64,000 nt of DNA, taken from positions 186,001-250,000 of the forward strand of contig NZ_CP056051.1 of NCBI RefSeq assembly GCF_021559775.1. The letters are read 5' to 3'. The DNA comes from Gillisella vitis. GTDB taxonomy: Bacteria; Pseudomonadota; Alphaproteobacteria; Rhizobiales; Rhizobiaceae. The notes under the pieces were generated by a model, which saw only the letters and a list, made by a program, of their open reading frames with translations, made no database searches and had not been told where the DNA came from. The translations under genes were made by a program, and so were the position numbers. Shown here in pieces: positions 36,735-45,709 of this stretch; position 1 is the stretch's first letter, and each line of letters begins with the position of its first letter.

Positions 36735-37668
36735 TCAGTTTCCATTGAGTGCCTCAACGATGCGATTCAGGGGCGCGCGAGCTAACCCCAGCGAAGCAAG
36801 AGTTCGGCCAGTTTCAAAGAGGTTCTCCTCGAGAACAAGGCCGGCCTCCTCGATAACAGAGTTCATTGCTGGGGCCTGCCCTCCATACCATTTTTTCGAG
36901 TATTCGAAATCTGTTTCAGAGTGTTGACCGAGCGCGCGAACAATCTCAAGGCGTTCATTGTCTAATGCGAGAACACGCTCGATCGCTTGCGGCACAAACC
37001 CCCGGTAGAATTTCGGGAGAGGGCTCAACCCGCATTCATCGCGACTCTTGCCGCTAGTATGCCAGGAGGATGTGCAACCGGGTTGGTATTCGATAAAAAT
37101 ATGGAGGCAGTATTTTTGTACCACTGCAGTCGGTTTGGGAAAAGCGCCTCAAAGCGACTTGTGAGATCCTCGCTGAGAGGCCGTGTTGCCGCAACCTCGA
37201 AACAGGTTTTCACGCCAAGCATATTAACGCGTTTACCCACACGGCGGCAGGCATATGGGGATGTGGTTGACTCAATGATTGCAGCAGGCGACAAACTGGG
37301 GGATAGGATTTTCTTGCAAGTCAAAGACGTTGCACTGCCCGGCAAAGCTACGAGCACAGAGTGACTCAGGTCGGATTCAGCAACTGCCGTAGAATACCCT
37401 CATGTCCCAACGTTGGAACTGTCAGAAAGACGAACTCTGCGTCCGAGATTATGGCTTGGAGATCATCCTCCAACTGCGGCTCGAAGCTGCCTCCATAGGT
37501 CGGGCCTACCAGTTGCAGCGTGACTATGCTTCTGACTTGAGTGTAATTGCTTCGGTTGGAAGGTGGTGCCCAGATAACGGCATGGACTCGACCGCTGAGC
37601 CTCAGAGCGATATCGCCGGCAAGGGTGAGAGCAAGGTTCCCTGCGCCGAGAATAGCTATCTTGGTCAT
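36735..37668 (-). pseudogene. Decayed vis copy (opine synthase)
   Basis: Homologous along its length to vis at 15403-16485. The first part (37668-37366) is intact, MTKIAILGAGNLALTLAGD to EGILRQLLNPT. A frame change near 37360 leads to LVALPGSATSLTCKK...FPNRLQWYKNTASIFLSNTNP, another near 37025-37100 leads to LSPLPKFYRGFVP. Relative to vis about 49 codons are deleted between KKWYGGQA and PAMNSV. Ends RIVEALNGN like vis. It cannot make an active enzyme. TATA-like TATTTAAT remains near 37718. Confidence 0.9.
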
Positions 37669-37929
37669 TGTAAAATTGGAAGGATTTTGTGGTATGGACC
37701 CCCGGTAAGTTGGCCATTAAATAGAAGGATCGGGGCGGGAAAGTCCAATTTGCCGGCCCAACTTTCGCGACTTAGCGGTAAAATAGATCACTGCATACGT
37801 CAGACGCATGACTTTATTGGCCTAAATCATCTTTATGTGGGGTCGGGAGAAGCAGAAAAAGCAGCACATTCAAATGACCAATTATTGCAAGCAGAATTCG
37901 TGGTTCACGTAAGCCCTGACGTCTTTTGT
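37669..37929. other. Upstream region of the vis relic
   Basis: 260 bp to the right border, homologous to the vis promoter region of T-DNA 1. No gene. Confidence 0.55.
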
Positions 37930-37954
37930 TGGCAGGATTTATTGCTAAGTCATC
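37930..37954 (+). repeat. T-DNA 3 right border
   Basis: TGGCAGGATTTAT core, then TGCTA, then AGTCATC. Same GGATTTAT core variant as right border 1, in line with the homology of the two right halves. Confidence 0.8.
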
Positions 37955-37972
37955 TTTATTAGTTTGTGCATT
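37950..37972 (+). promoter_or_regulatory. Conserved right-border downstream element (overdrive-like), T3
   Basis: TCATCTTTATTAGTTT then GTGCATT at 37966-37972, starting 12 bp after the last border base, exactly as at right border 1. The local TAAGTC...GTTTGT also resembles the octopine overdrive. Confidence 0.5.
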
Positions 37973-38557
37973 GGTAAATTCGTTCATAATTTCAAGACTC
38001 TATAACCGATGTTCTGCCCCAACGTCGTCCTCCCCATCCAAATCTGTGATCGCTTTTCCAAAGGACGCGCAACAGGAGTTTCTCCATGGAGAGTCCATTG
38101 GAGATTCTCACCCCTAGGAAGCCAGGACACGAGGTTCCCCGGCACTGGCCGGACGAGGTGAAGGCGCACGTTGTTTCGGACAGCCTCAGGCCTCCGGAGT
38201 TAACAGGTTTACCTAAACTCCTGGCGGCGAAGCTGCTGGTTCATCCACCTGTGCCCCATAAAAGGTACGGCGGACGTGTGGATGCCATTGATAACCGTGG
38301 TATCCCGAAGTCCGATCCCATCCTACTGTCAAACCCGTTGCTCGACATATCGGTAGGGTTGTTCTTCTGCCGCAGGCACCTCAACAAGCTGGCGATACGG
38401 CGAGCCCTACCAATCAGGTGTGTATGCGCTTGGCATTGAGCCTCGTACCGACAACGCAGAAGATCTCCCCCTCCTGCAGCCGGCCGAGAGTTGCAGTCAT
38501 ACGATCGAAATAGCGTTTTGGCTCTTCCGGATACGTCTGAAGCATGGTCTGTTGTTA
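37973..38557. other. Relic-filled stretch right of T-DNA 3
   Basis: About 585 bp. A reading at ~38130-38200 (RHWPDEVKAHVVSDSLRP) resembles the N-terminus of IS66 TnpA. A reverse-strand reading near 38470-38520 (YPEEPKRYFDRMTATLGRLQ) is coding-like but unidentified. No intact gene. Confidence 0.4.
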
Positions 38558-39120
38558 TGACCCTCCGTAGACCTGAAACGATCCTTTTTGATCTGGATGA
38601 TACTATCCTGGCAGGAATCGGAGGGCAATCATTCTCGGTGTGGCCACCGAGTTGGAACATCTCAGCTACACAAGTTAGTTGGTGCTGCGTTCCGCGTCGA
38701 AACCGCGCTGCACGAATTTTGGACGTCATCCGAGCAAGCGAAAGAAGTTCGCCTTGGATCGTTCGGCGGGATCAACCAGGCCCGTGAAATTATGACAACG
38801 GAGGCTCGGGCTAGCATAGCCGCTCTCGGATCGCAGCACGAGGGGACTACGTTCAGCGACCTCTTTACAAGAGCGAGAAGCGCGAGCATCCAACTCGTAG
38901 ACGAGGCAGTGACGACCATGCTGGCGTTTCAACAAATGGGGATACGTTTCGGATTGGTGACAAATGGAGCCGCCGATATTCAGCGATGAAAGCTCGATCG
39001 GTTTGGCCTTGTAAGCTATTTCGACCACGTGCAAATAGAAGGTGAACTCGGGTTTGGAAAACGAGAGGAGCGAGCGTACCATCCATGCGATGGAAGCGCT
39101 CGGATCGGCGCTTCGCAAAA
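38558..39120 (+). pseudogene. HAD-family hydrolase, decayed
   Basis: Starts MTLRRPETILFDLDDTILAGIG (motif I), then changes frame to HKLVGAAFRVETALHEFW and FGLVTNGAADIQR (motif II), meets an in-frame TGA at about 38986, and continues KLDRFGLVSYFDHVQIEGELGFGK..ERAYH before running out. At least one frameshift and one stop. It is not closely similar to the intact HAD gene at 21201. Confidence 0.8.
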
Positions 39121-39139
39121 CTTGGATGGTTAACCCCCC

Positions 39140-39844
39140 TCAAATGAGTCTTCGTCGGATTGCCAGCGCGGTTAGGTGAGCCTTGGAGCGGACGTCGAAG
39201 CGCTTCATGGCTTCGCGAAGCTTGACGCGGACGCTGTTGTACTTGACCCCTTCGACGTCGGCGATCTCCTCCATCGTCTTGCCGACGGCAATCCATCTCA
39301 GATAGGTGGCCTCCTTCGGATCGAGCCATGCGGCATCTTCCGCGGTAGGGGTGGTGCGGAGGAATGAGATACGGGCATGGATCTGCCCGATGGTTCCCGC
39401 GGCTGCCACTGCATCGATTTCCCGATCGAGATCAATCACCGGCTTCTCTGATGCCAGCGTGAACATCGACATCGAGCCGTTGGCAGTCTTGATGGGTATG
39501 GTGATGCCGGAGCGGATGCCGAAATCGGCTGCGTGGGCATAGAAGGCACGCTCGTCCTTCGACAGTGTCGGTCGCTCGTGCTCGCCAGACCAGGTGAAGA
39601 TGTGCTTCCGGGATCTTGCGCGCTTGACGACCGGGTCGAGAGCGTCGAACTTCTTGTCGAAATAGACCGACTGCCACTCGGGATGATAGTTGGTGACGGC
39701 GGTGATGTGCCTGTGCTGGATATGGAGGTAGGCATAGCCGGTGAAGCCGAAATGATCGGCGATGTCCGCCAACCCGGTCTTCAGGATGCACTCATCGCCT
39801 TCGATCGCGGCAAGATCAGTCAGCTTGTCCAGCTAGTGCTGCAT
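39140..39844 (-). pseudogene. traR: TraR quorum-sensing activator with amber codon 4
   Basis: The full reading from the ATG at 39844 is MQH, TAG, LDKLTDLAAIEGDECILKTG and on to a C-terminal HTH (MEEIADVEGVKYNSVRVKLREAMKRF). This is nearly the same as Agrobacterium TraR, the LuxR-type activator that binds 3-oxo-C8-HSL and switches on tra/trb; TraR has Trp at position 4 (TGG), here TAG at 39833-39835. An A/T/G-poor SD-like GGAG precedes the ATG. After the stop the frame is open, with TTG at 39772 the next possible start, which would lose 24 residues of the signal-binding domain. It lies 211 bp downstream of opine operon 1 on the same strand, probably its last gene. Inactive unless suppressed; a sequencing error is possible. 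Confidence 0.9.
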
Positions 39845-40055
39845 TATTCATCTCCGTATTTTGTCAGATGGAACAGTTGAGCATTGTCCCTCCCTTAGGG
39901 CGATATACAGAATGAAATAAATAGAGGACGGTTAAGCAAACCGTTGCAAGTTAAGGCATGGAGATAGGAAGAGAAGGCTACCAATTCTTCCACAACGACA
40001 AAAAAGTCCTTTGCGATACAATCCTTTCTTTATGGATATGCACCAGATACATCGG
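39845..40055. other. Gap between opine oxidase gene and traR
   Basis: 211 bp, no gene. I saw no convincing tra box or strong terminator, so cotranscription of traR with operon 1 is possible. Confidence 0.4.
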
Positions 40056-41450
40056 TCAATCAGACGGATAGTCTTGGCTGCGGGCCATTTCACCCAAGGT
40101 AACAGGTTTAACAGGTGCTCGAATATTCATGTATCCCACTTGGCCGGGCGGTTGAGCGGTCGCATCTCCTATCAACTCACATACTGTTAGGCCGCACGAT
40201 CGACCCTGGCACGGCCCCATTCCAGCGCGACTGAAAGCCTTTGCCTGGTTCGGGCCCTTCGCGCCGCGAGCTGCAATTGCGCGGATCTCCCCCGCCCGTA
40301 CCTCCTCACACCGACAAACGATCACGTCGTCTGCCGGCATTCGGAACTGAGGCGCGGGCCGATAGAGCTTTTCGAGAAACAGGCGTCCGCGGCTGGCTTT
40401 ACGGAGCTGTTTCCGTGCCGCAGCTTCGCTTTTACTGGCATCTCGCGACTTGTTGTCGAGCATCTTGAGAATGCCCGCCACCACAAGTTGACCCCTGCAA
40501 GATGCTGCCTCGGCCCCGCTGATGCTGGCACTATCCCCGGCAATGAAAAGGTTTCGCACCGAAGTCTGACCGCAGTCATCGAGGACAGGTTCAAAAGCCA
40601 ATCGCTCGTCGTTCCAGTCGTGCCTGACACCGACCGACATCGCGAGATTAACTTGCGGTACGACACCCTGGTGTAGAAGAAGTGTTTCAGCCTCTACCGT
40701 GTGGCTCTTGCCACGCAGCGTATATTTTACACTGGTAAGATCATTTTCGCCTACCGCCTCGAGCGTTGAGACGCCGCGGACTACCCTCACCTTCGCTTGG
40801 ACTTCGCGCATCAGCTTGATGCCCTTCCGGAAGTAAGGAGTGGCAAGGAACGCTGGGGCAAATGGCAAAGCCCTGATAGCATTTGACCATGGCGTCGTAT
40901 CCAGAACAGCTGAGACATTCACGCCAGCCCGAATATATTGTGCCGCGAGCAGATACAGGAGCGGGCCGCAGCCTGCGAGGCACGTGCTGCCGCCAGGGAC
41001 AGTCCCGCTTGCCTTCAACATCGTCTGAGCAGCGCCTGCGGTCATGACGCCAGGCAGTGTCCATCCCTTGATTGGAAATGGGCGCTCCAGCGCACCAGTT
41101 GCGATAATTACGAACCGCGCTCCGATGAAGCGTGCTCGACCGGCGGCGGATATGCCAATAGAAAGTTGCTCGCTTGTTTGCTCGATCATGAATGCTGTTG
41201 TGCGGGGCAAATAGGTTGCCCCGCATGCGTGGAAATCTTCGGCCAGTTGCCGGCCAGCTAGGTAATCAGGGCCCAGGATGGTCCCCAGGTCCGGACGCTC
41301 GTTCAAGACAGATCGATATATCTGGCCACCGGCTCCAATGCCTTCGTCGATCAAAGTTACGGATAGTCCGGCATTGCGAGCCTCGACTGCGGCAGACATA
41401 CCGGCCGGGCCAGCACCGATGATGACAATATCAATGAGTTCCCGGGTCAT
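40056..41450 (-). CDS. Opine oxidase subunit A (FAD, OoxA/NoxA-like)
   Basis: 464 residues. N-terminal FAD motif IDIVIIGAGPAGMSAAVEA, then DEGIGAGGQIYRS, GALERPFPIKGWTLPGVMTAGA and a second dinucleotide fold with GGSTCLAGCGPLLYLLA. The C-terminus has a BFD-type iron-sulfur cluster: VCRCEEV followed by GMGPCQGRSC. This is the large subunit type of Ti-plasmid octopine/nopaline oxidases, which split opines into keto acid and amino acid. The ATG at 41450 overlaps the stop of the 2Fe-2S gene (ATGA). It is the distal enzyme gene of operon 1, with traR next. Substrate not assignable from sequence. Confidence 0.85.
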   Translation of the reverse strand: MTRELIDIVIIGAGPAGMSAAVEARNAGLSVTLIDEGIGAGGQIYRSVLNERPDLGTILGPDYLAGRQLAEDFHACGATYLPRTTAFMIEQTSEQLSIGISAAGRARFIGARFVIIATGALERPFPIKGWTLPGVMTAGAAQTMLKASGTVPGGSTCLAGCGPLLYLLAAQYIRAGVNVSAVLDTTPWSNAIRALPFAPAFLATPYFRKGIKLMREVQAKVRVVRGVSTLEAVGENDLTSVKYTLRGKSHTVEAETLLLHQGVVPQVNLAMSVGVRHDWNDERLAFEPVLDDCGQTSVRNLFIAGDSASISGAEAASCRGQLVVAGILKMLDNKSRDASKSEAAARKQLRKASRGRLFLEKLYRPAPQFRMPADDVIVCRCEEVRAGEIRAIAARGAKGPNQAKAFSRAGMGPCQGRSCGLTVCELIGDATAQPPGQVGYMNIRAPVKPVTLGEMARSQDYPSD

Positions 41451-41752
41451 GCGCGCGTATTCCGTTTGTGGCTTGGGCCGGGAACGCCGGTCGTAACCGT
41501 CATTCCTTCGCGAACAGGCGTCAGACATGCCTGTCGGTTTGCTTCACCATCGATCGTAACGAGACAGTCGAAACACACGCCCATGCCGCAGTAAGGCGCC
41601 CTGGGCGCGCCGCTTACCGGGGTCTTCCGAAAAGGGGTTACGCCTGCAATAAGCAGCGCCGTGGCGACTGTATCGTCAGGTGAGGCGGCAACCAAATGGC
41701 CGTCGACGGTGAGGCAGACGGTCACCTTTGCTTCACTCAGATGCCGGAACAT
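41447..41752 (-). CDS. Opine oxidase 2Fe-2S small subunit
   Basis: 101 residues with the ferredoxin-like cluster ligands CGMGVCFDCLVTIDGEANRQAC and the fold start VTVCLTVDGHLVAASPDDTVATALL. The ATG at 41752 (MFRHLSE) has GGAG upstream and overlaps the end of the subunit B gene by 20 bp. Such small ferredoxin-like proteins accompany the OoxA/OoxB type oxidases and carry electrons between the FAD subunits. A paralogue is at 53864. Confidence 0.85.
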   Translation of the reverse strand: MFRHLSEAKVTVCLTVDGHLVAASPDDTVATALLIAGVTPFRKTPVSGAPRAPYCGMGVCFDCLVTIDGEANRQACLTPVREGMTVTTGVPGPSHKRNTRA

Positions 41753-42875
41753 GGGCAAGTCTCCGTGCGCTAAAGGGGTCGAGAACCGCCGGCCAATCGC
41801 CAGCGGCAATCGCTTCGGCTATAATTCGGGTGTGAGCGGCCGCCAATGTTATGCCGCTATGACAGGTGACGACGTAAGCGCCTGGACAGGTTATCGACTC
41901 ATCGTAGATCGGATATCCATCAGGACTCATCACTCGCAAAGCACCCCAGGTTCGAACGATCTGAGCCGATGCCAACCGCGGAAACGTTTGAACAGCGCGT
42001 TTGGCGATCGTTGCCAGCGTTCTGCTGTCAGTGCTCTTGTCGAATCCTGCATCTTCCTTCGAGTCTCCAATCAAAACTCCCCCTTCGTTCGTCTGACGGA
42101 CGGACCCGGTCGGATAGTCGAGAAAATGTTCGAGCTTTTCGGTGACGATGATCTGTCCCCGTTCAGGTGCGACCGGGGCGGTAAGTCCGACCATCGGCGC
42201 AAGATCTTTATTGCCAAGCCCCGCGGCGAGGACAATCTTGTTGCACGAGACCTCGCCGCTTGCGCTACGGACACGGAATCCACTGCTCGAGGGCGTGATT
42301 GTCGCGACATGCTCACCAGCCCGGTACGAGACACCACGCTGGTTCGCTACCTTGTGAAGCGCTCCGAGCAGCCGGAGCGCATTGATGTGTCCGTCTGCGG
42401 CGCTGTAAGTGCCACCTACCACGTCCGGGCCGATGCCCGGCATCATCTTTTTCATCTGAGCATGGTCGAGGATTTCGAAGCTAGCGGTATCAGGAGCGAT
42501 ATTGTGCAACCTCCGAAGAGCAAAGGCCCGTTGCTCAAGCTCGTCTTCGCTAAGACACACGATGAAACCGCCAGGCCGGGAGTAAAAAAGAGGCATCTCT
42601 GCCTCGTCCGAAAGCTCACTTGCAAAGCTCTCCCAAAGGTTTGCAGACGTTGCGCTCCATCGGGCATAAGCGGGGTTCTCCAGACCTTTGCCATGAACCC
42701 AAATTAAGGCAAAGTTGCCGCGCGAGGCCCGAAAGGCATCATCGCCCTCATCAAGAACTATGACGGACTGGTTTCGCTGGCTCAGACCATAAGCGAGGGT
42801 CATCCCTACGACGCCCCCGCCGATGACGACGACGTCACTCTCGTCGCGATTAGAATTCATGGCTGCAGATATCAC
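41733..42875 (-). CDS. Opine oxidase subunit B (FAD, DadA/OoxB-like)
   Basis: A DAO-family FAD oxidoreductase of about 380 residues. The FAD motif DVVVIGGGVVGMTLAYGLS is near the N-terminus, then LDEGDDAFRASRGNFALIWVHGKG, YSAADGHINALRLL, VAPERGQIIVTEKL, GVLIGDSKEDAGFD, WGALRVMSPDGYPIYDES and CHSGITLAAAHTRIIAEAI. The start may be GTG at 42875, which overlaps the permease stop (GTGA), or ATG at 42860; the operon habit of overlaps favours GTG. With the 2Fe-2S and A subunits it should form a heteromeric opine dehydrogenase. It is paralogous to the gene at 59900. Confidence 0.85.
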   Translation of the reverse strand: MISAAMNSNRDESDVVVIGGGVVGMTLAYGLSQRNQSVIVLDEGDDAFRASRGNFALIWVHGKGLENPAYARWSATSANLWESFASELSDEAEMPLFYSRPGGFIVCLSEDELEQRAFALRRLHNIAPDTASFEILDHAQMKKMMPGIGPDVVGGTYSAADGHINALRLLGALHKVANQRGVSYRAGEHVATITPSSSGFRVRSASGEVSCNKIVLAAGLGNKDLAPMVGLTAPVAPERGQIIVTEKLEHFLDYPTGSVRQTNEGGVLIGDSKEDAGFDKSTDSRTLATIAKRAVQTFPRLASAQIVRTWGALRVMSPDGYPIYDESITCPGAYVVTCHSGITLAAAHTRIIAEAIAAGDWPAVLDPFSARRLAHVPASE

Positions 42876-43669
42876 GCCTGACCCTCACCAACGAAGAGGC
42901 GCTCAAGTCCGTACAACCGATCCAAGATCACCATGAGGATAACGGTGAAAAGAATAAGCAGCGCGGAGACGGCGCAGATGAGTGGGTCGATATTATCCTG
43001 AATGTAGTTGAACATCTGGACCGGCAACGTGGTTGTCGTCGGCGATGCGACGAAGATGGTCATCGTGGTTTCGTCAAAACTTTGAATGAACGATAATGCA
43101 AAGCCACTTGCAATTCCCGGTACGATCAGCGGCAGAATGATCCGCTTGTATATCGTCAGTCGACCGGCGCCGAGGGAAGCGGCCGCGTCTTCGATCCGCA
43201 TATCCATCCCCGAGGCGCTTGCAAGGATCATACGCATTGCGAACGGGAACACGATCACGATGTGCCCGATGATTAGGCCTGTCGTGGTACCGGAAATGCC
43301 GATTTCGGTCAGGAAGCGAAGAAAGGCAATACCAAGAACCACATGCGGGAGCATCAACGGTGACAGAAACAGCGCATTCAAGGCTGCGCGACCGAGGAAA
43401 CGATAGCGGGCGATCGCGAGGCCAGCCGGGACAGCGAACAGCAGTGCTATGACAGTTGATGCAAGTGCAATTCCGACGCTCGTTTTAAACGACTCGAAGA
43501 ACTCCGGTCGTTCGGTTAGCCGTTGAAACCAACGCAATGAGAAACCGTTGGTTGGCAATGCGAGATAGTTCTCCGGCGTAAACGCGATCAGGCAAACGAG
43601 CACCATCGGTGCCAGAAGGAAAATTACAAAGAGGGTGTTGAACAGAAGTGCGATGGGCCCATTTTTCAT
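42872..43669 (-). CDS. ABC transporter permease (PotC-like)
   Basis: 265 residues with about six membrane segments (LLFNTLFVIFLLAPMVLV, VGIALASTVIALLFAVPAGLA, LIIGHIVIVFPFAMRMI, LLILFTVILMVILDRLYGL) and the EAA-type loop DAAASLGAGRLTIYKRIILP. The ATG at 43669 overlaps the stop of the partner permease (ATGA). It resembles PotC of the spermidine/putrescine importers. It forms the channel with the 43666-44523 product, taking up the opine of locus 1. Confidence 0.88.
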   Translation of the reverse strand: MKNGPIALLFNTLFVIFLLAPMVLVCLIAFTPENYLALPTNGFSLRWFQRLTERPEFFESFKTSVGIALASTVIALLFAVPAGLAIARYRFLGRAALNALFLSPLMLPHVVLGIAFLRFLTEIGISGTTTGLIIGHIVIVFPFAMRMILASASGMDMRIEDAAASLGAGRLTIYKRIILPLIVPGIASGFALSFIQSFDETTMTIFVASPTTTTLPVQMFNYIQDNIDPLICAVSALLILFTVILMVILDRLYGLERLFVGEGQA

Positions 43670-44523
43670 GACGAAAATACCTGTGAGTAGCGACGTTCCA
43701 CGAGACGATTCCATCCGATGACAAGGAACACGATGCCGATCAGCAATAGGACGGCGATCGCGGCACCAAGCGGCCAGTTCAGCGTATTCAGGAACTCGTC
43801 ATAGGCGAGCGTTGCAGCCACCTTGAGCCGCCTGCCCCCGATAATCGCAGGCGTTGCAAAGGCGCTGGCGGAAAGCGTGAAGACGACGATACTGCCTGAT
43901 AAAATACCGGGCATTGCTTGGGGTAGAACAATACGCCTGAAAATAGTCGCCGGTCCGGCCCCAAGTGACGAGGCCGCCCGCTCGGTCGACGGATCCATGC
44001 GCCCGAGCGAGGCCCATACGGCGAGGACCATAAACGGCACGAGAACGTGTGTCAGCGCTATGACGACCCCCGTTTCCGTGAACATCAGCGAGACAGGCGC
44101 GTTGACGAGCCCCAGCTTTTGCAGACTTTGTGAAAGGATACCGTTACCAGCTAGGATCAGCGCCCAGCCAAGCGTTCGAGCCACGACGGAAACCAACAGC
44201 GGCCCGATGACGACCAGAATCATCATGGAGCGCCAGGGTTCACGCATGCGTCGGAGAATGTACGCCTCCGGCACACCGATGAGAATGCTGGTCAACGTCA
44301 CCAGGAGGGATATCCGGAGAGTTCGGAAGAAAATCTCCGCAAAGTAGCTGTCGGAGAATATTTCCCTGTAGTTTTTGGTCACCAGAACCGGAATGATGCC
44401 CTCGGTCGAGCTCCATTCATTGAGGGAAAGGATGACCGTCATGACGAGAGGTACGGCAACGATACCAAGAAAAAGTAGCGCTGCCGGCGTCGTTAAAATG
44501 TAAGCTTCGCGGCGGACGCTCAT
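43666..44523 (-). CDS. ABC transporter permease (PotB-like)
   Basis: 285 residues, hydrophobic throughout with about six membrane segments (TTPAALLFLGIVAVPLVMTV, MMILVVIGPLLVSVVART, AAIAVLLLIGIVFLVIG) and the EAA loop RAASSLGAGPATIFRRIVLPQA. Starts at an ATG that overlaps the ATPase stop by 4 bp. PotB-type partner of the PotC-like permease. Confidence 0.88.
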   Translation of the reverse strand: MSVRREAYILTTPAALLFLGIVAVPLVMTVILSLNEWSSTEGIIPVLVTKNYREIFSDSYFAEIFFRTLRISLLVTLTSILIGVPEAYILRRMREPWRSMMILVVIGPLLVSVVARTLGWALILAGNGILSQSLQKLGLVNAPVSLMFTETGVVIALTHVLVPFMVLAVWASLGRMDPSTERAASSLGAGPATIFRRIVLPQAMPGILSGSIVVFTLSASAFATPAIIGGRRLKVAATLAYDEFLNTLNWPLGAAIAVLLLIGIVFLVIGWNRLVERRYSQVFSS

Positions 44524-45563
44524 ATCCGCTCCCCCGCCGCTTTACTGACGATCAGGTCTTCCGGCTTGACGGTGAGACAGACCTCGGCGTTTTCGAGAGG
44601 AATGAAAGTGCCATTATTTGGACTGACGACAATCGCGCGACCTGCGGCCGTATCGATCTGGAGGAGCCAGTGGTCGCCCTGGAAGACGCGCGTTTTCACC
44701 CGACCCCGCAAACCAGGCTGGGTCTCAGACGACATCGAGATTTTCTCTGGTCGGACGGAGAAAGACACCCGGCCTTCGTGGGTACGACTGAATGGAACGG
44801 TGTAATCGCCAAACGTCAGGCCGTCTGCGGACGTTGTTCCCTCGAAGACGTTCGTCTTGCCCAGAAACGACGCCACGAAAGGAGTGGCCGGAGTTTCGTA
44901 AACGTCTTGGGGTGTGCCGATCTGCTCGACTTTCGCAGCGCTCATCACAACGATACGGTCAGAAAGAGCCAAAGCCTCGTGCTGATCATGGGTAACGAGA
45001 ACGGTCGTCGTGCCGAGGGTCTGTTGTATCTGCCTCAACTCGATCTGCATTTCCTCGCGCATTTTTGCGTCGAGATTGGAAAGTGGCTCATCGAGAAGCA
45101 GGATTGCAGGCTTTATGATGAGCGCGCGGCCGAGCGCAACGCGTTGTTGCTGACCGCCGGACATTTGGCGGGGATAGCGAGCCGCCTTGTCGGAAAGGCC
45201 AACAATATCGAGCATCTCAGAGACGCGCTTGGTTATTTCGGCCTTCGACACCCCGCGCATTTCCAGCCCAAAAGACAGGTTTTGGGCAACTGTCATATGC
45301 GGAAACAGGGCGTAGCTCTGAAATACGATTCCAAGGCCCCGGCGATTGGGCGGAAGCTTCAAAAGCTCGGCACCATCGAGACTAATACTGCCTGACGTCG
45401 GCTCCACAAACCCGGCAATCATCTGAAGGGTGGTTGTTTTCCCGCAACCGGACGGGCCGAGGAGCGATACGAACTCCCCTTTTTCAACATTGAGGTTGAT
45501 GCCGTCTACGGCGACGGCGGGCCCGTAGACCTTGCGCAGTCTATCCAGACGAAGATAGGACAC
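44520..45563 (-). CDS. ABC transporter ATP-binding protein (PotA-like)
   Basis: 347 residues with Walker A GPSGCGKTT, Q-loop VFQSYALFPHMTV, signature MSGGQQQRVALGRAL, Walker B LLLDEPLSNLDAKMR and H-loop VTHDQHEALAL, followed by a TOBE-type C-terminal domain. The start is the GTG at 45563, which has AGGAGA five bases upstream; longer in-frame readings lack a ribosome site. Energises the locus 1 importer. Confidence 0.92.
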   Translation of the reverse strand: MSYLRLDRLRKVYGPAVAVDGINLNVEKGEFVSLLGPSGCGKTTTLQMIAGFVEPTSGSISLDGAELLKLPPNRRGLGIVFQSYALFPHMTVAQNLSFGLEMRGVSKAEITKRVSEMLDIVGLSDKAARYPRQMSGGQQQRVALGRALIIKPAILLLDEPLSNLDAKMREEMQIELRQIQQTLGTTTVLVTHDQHEALALSDRIVVMSAAKVEQIGTPQDVYETPATPFVASFLGKTNVFEGTTSADGLTFGDYTVPFSRTHEGRVSFSVRPEKISMSSETQPGLRGRVKTRVFQGDHWLLQIDTAAGRAIVVSPNNGTFIPLENAEVCLTVKPEDLIVSKAAGERI

Positions 45564-45709
45564 AGTATTCTCCTTGAAATAGAAAACGGACAATACGGCG
45601 TCGGCGAGTGTTACCTGAAAGGCGGCGTTGCTTTCACCTTGCTTTGTCCGATGAGGGCATAGTGAGCGTCTCCCAGCCACTTCGTGGCGGGAAACGCATT
45701 GTGTCCCTG

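Noticed and set aside
39772..39774. TTG as the true start of TraR
   Set aside because: Known TraR proteins contain the 24 residues upstream, which are preserved here apart from the amber codon; the TTG has no good ribosome site.
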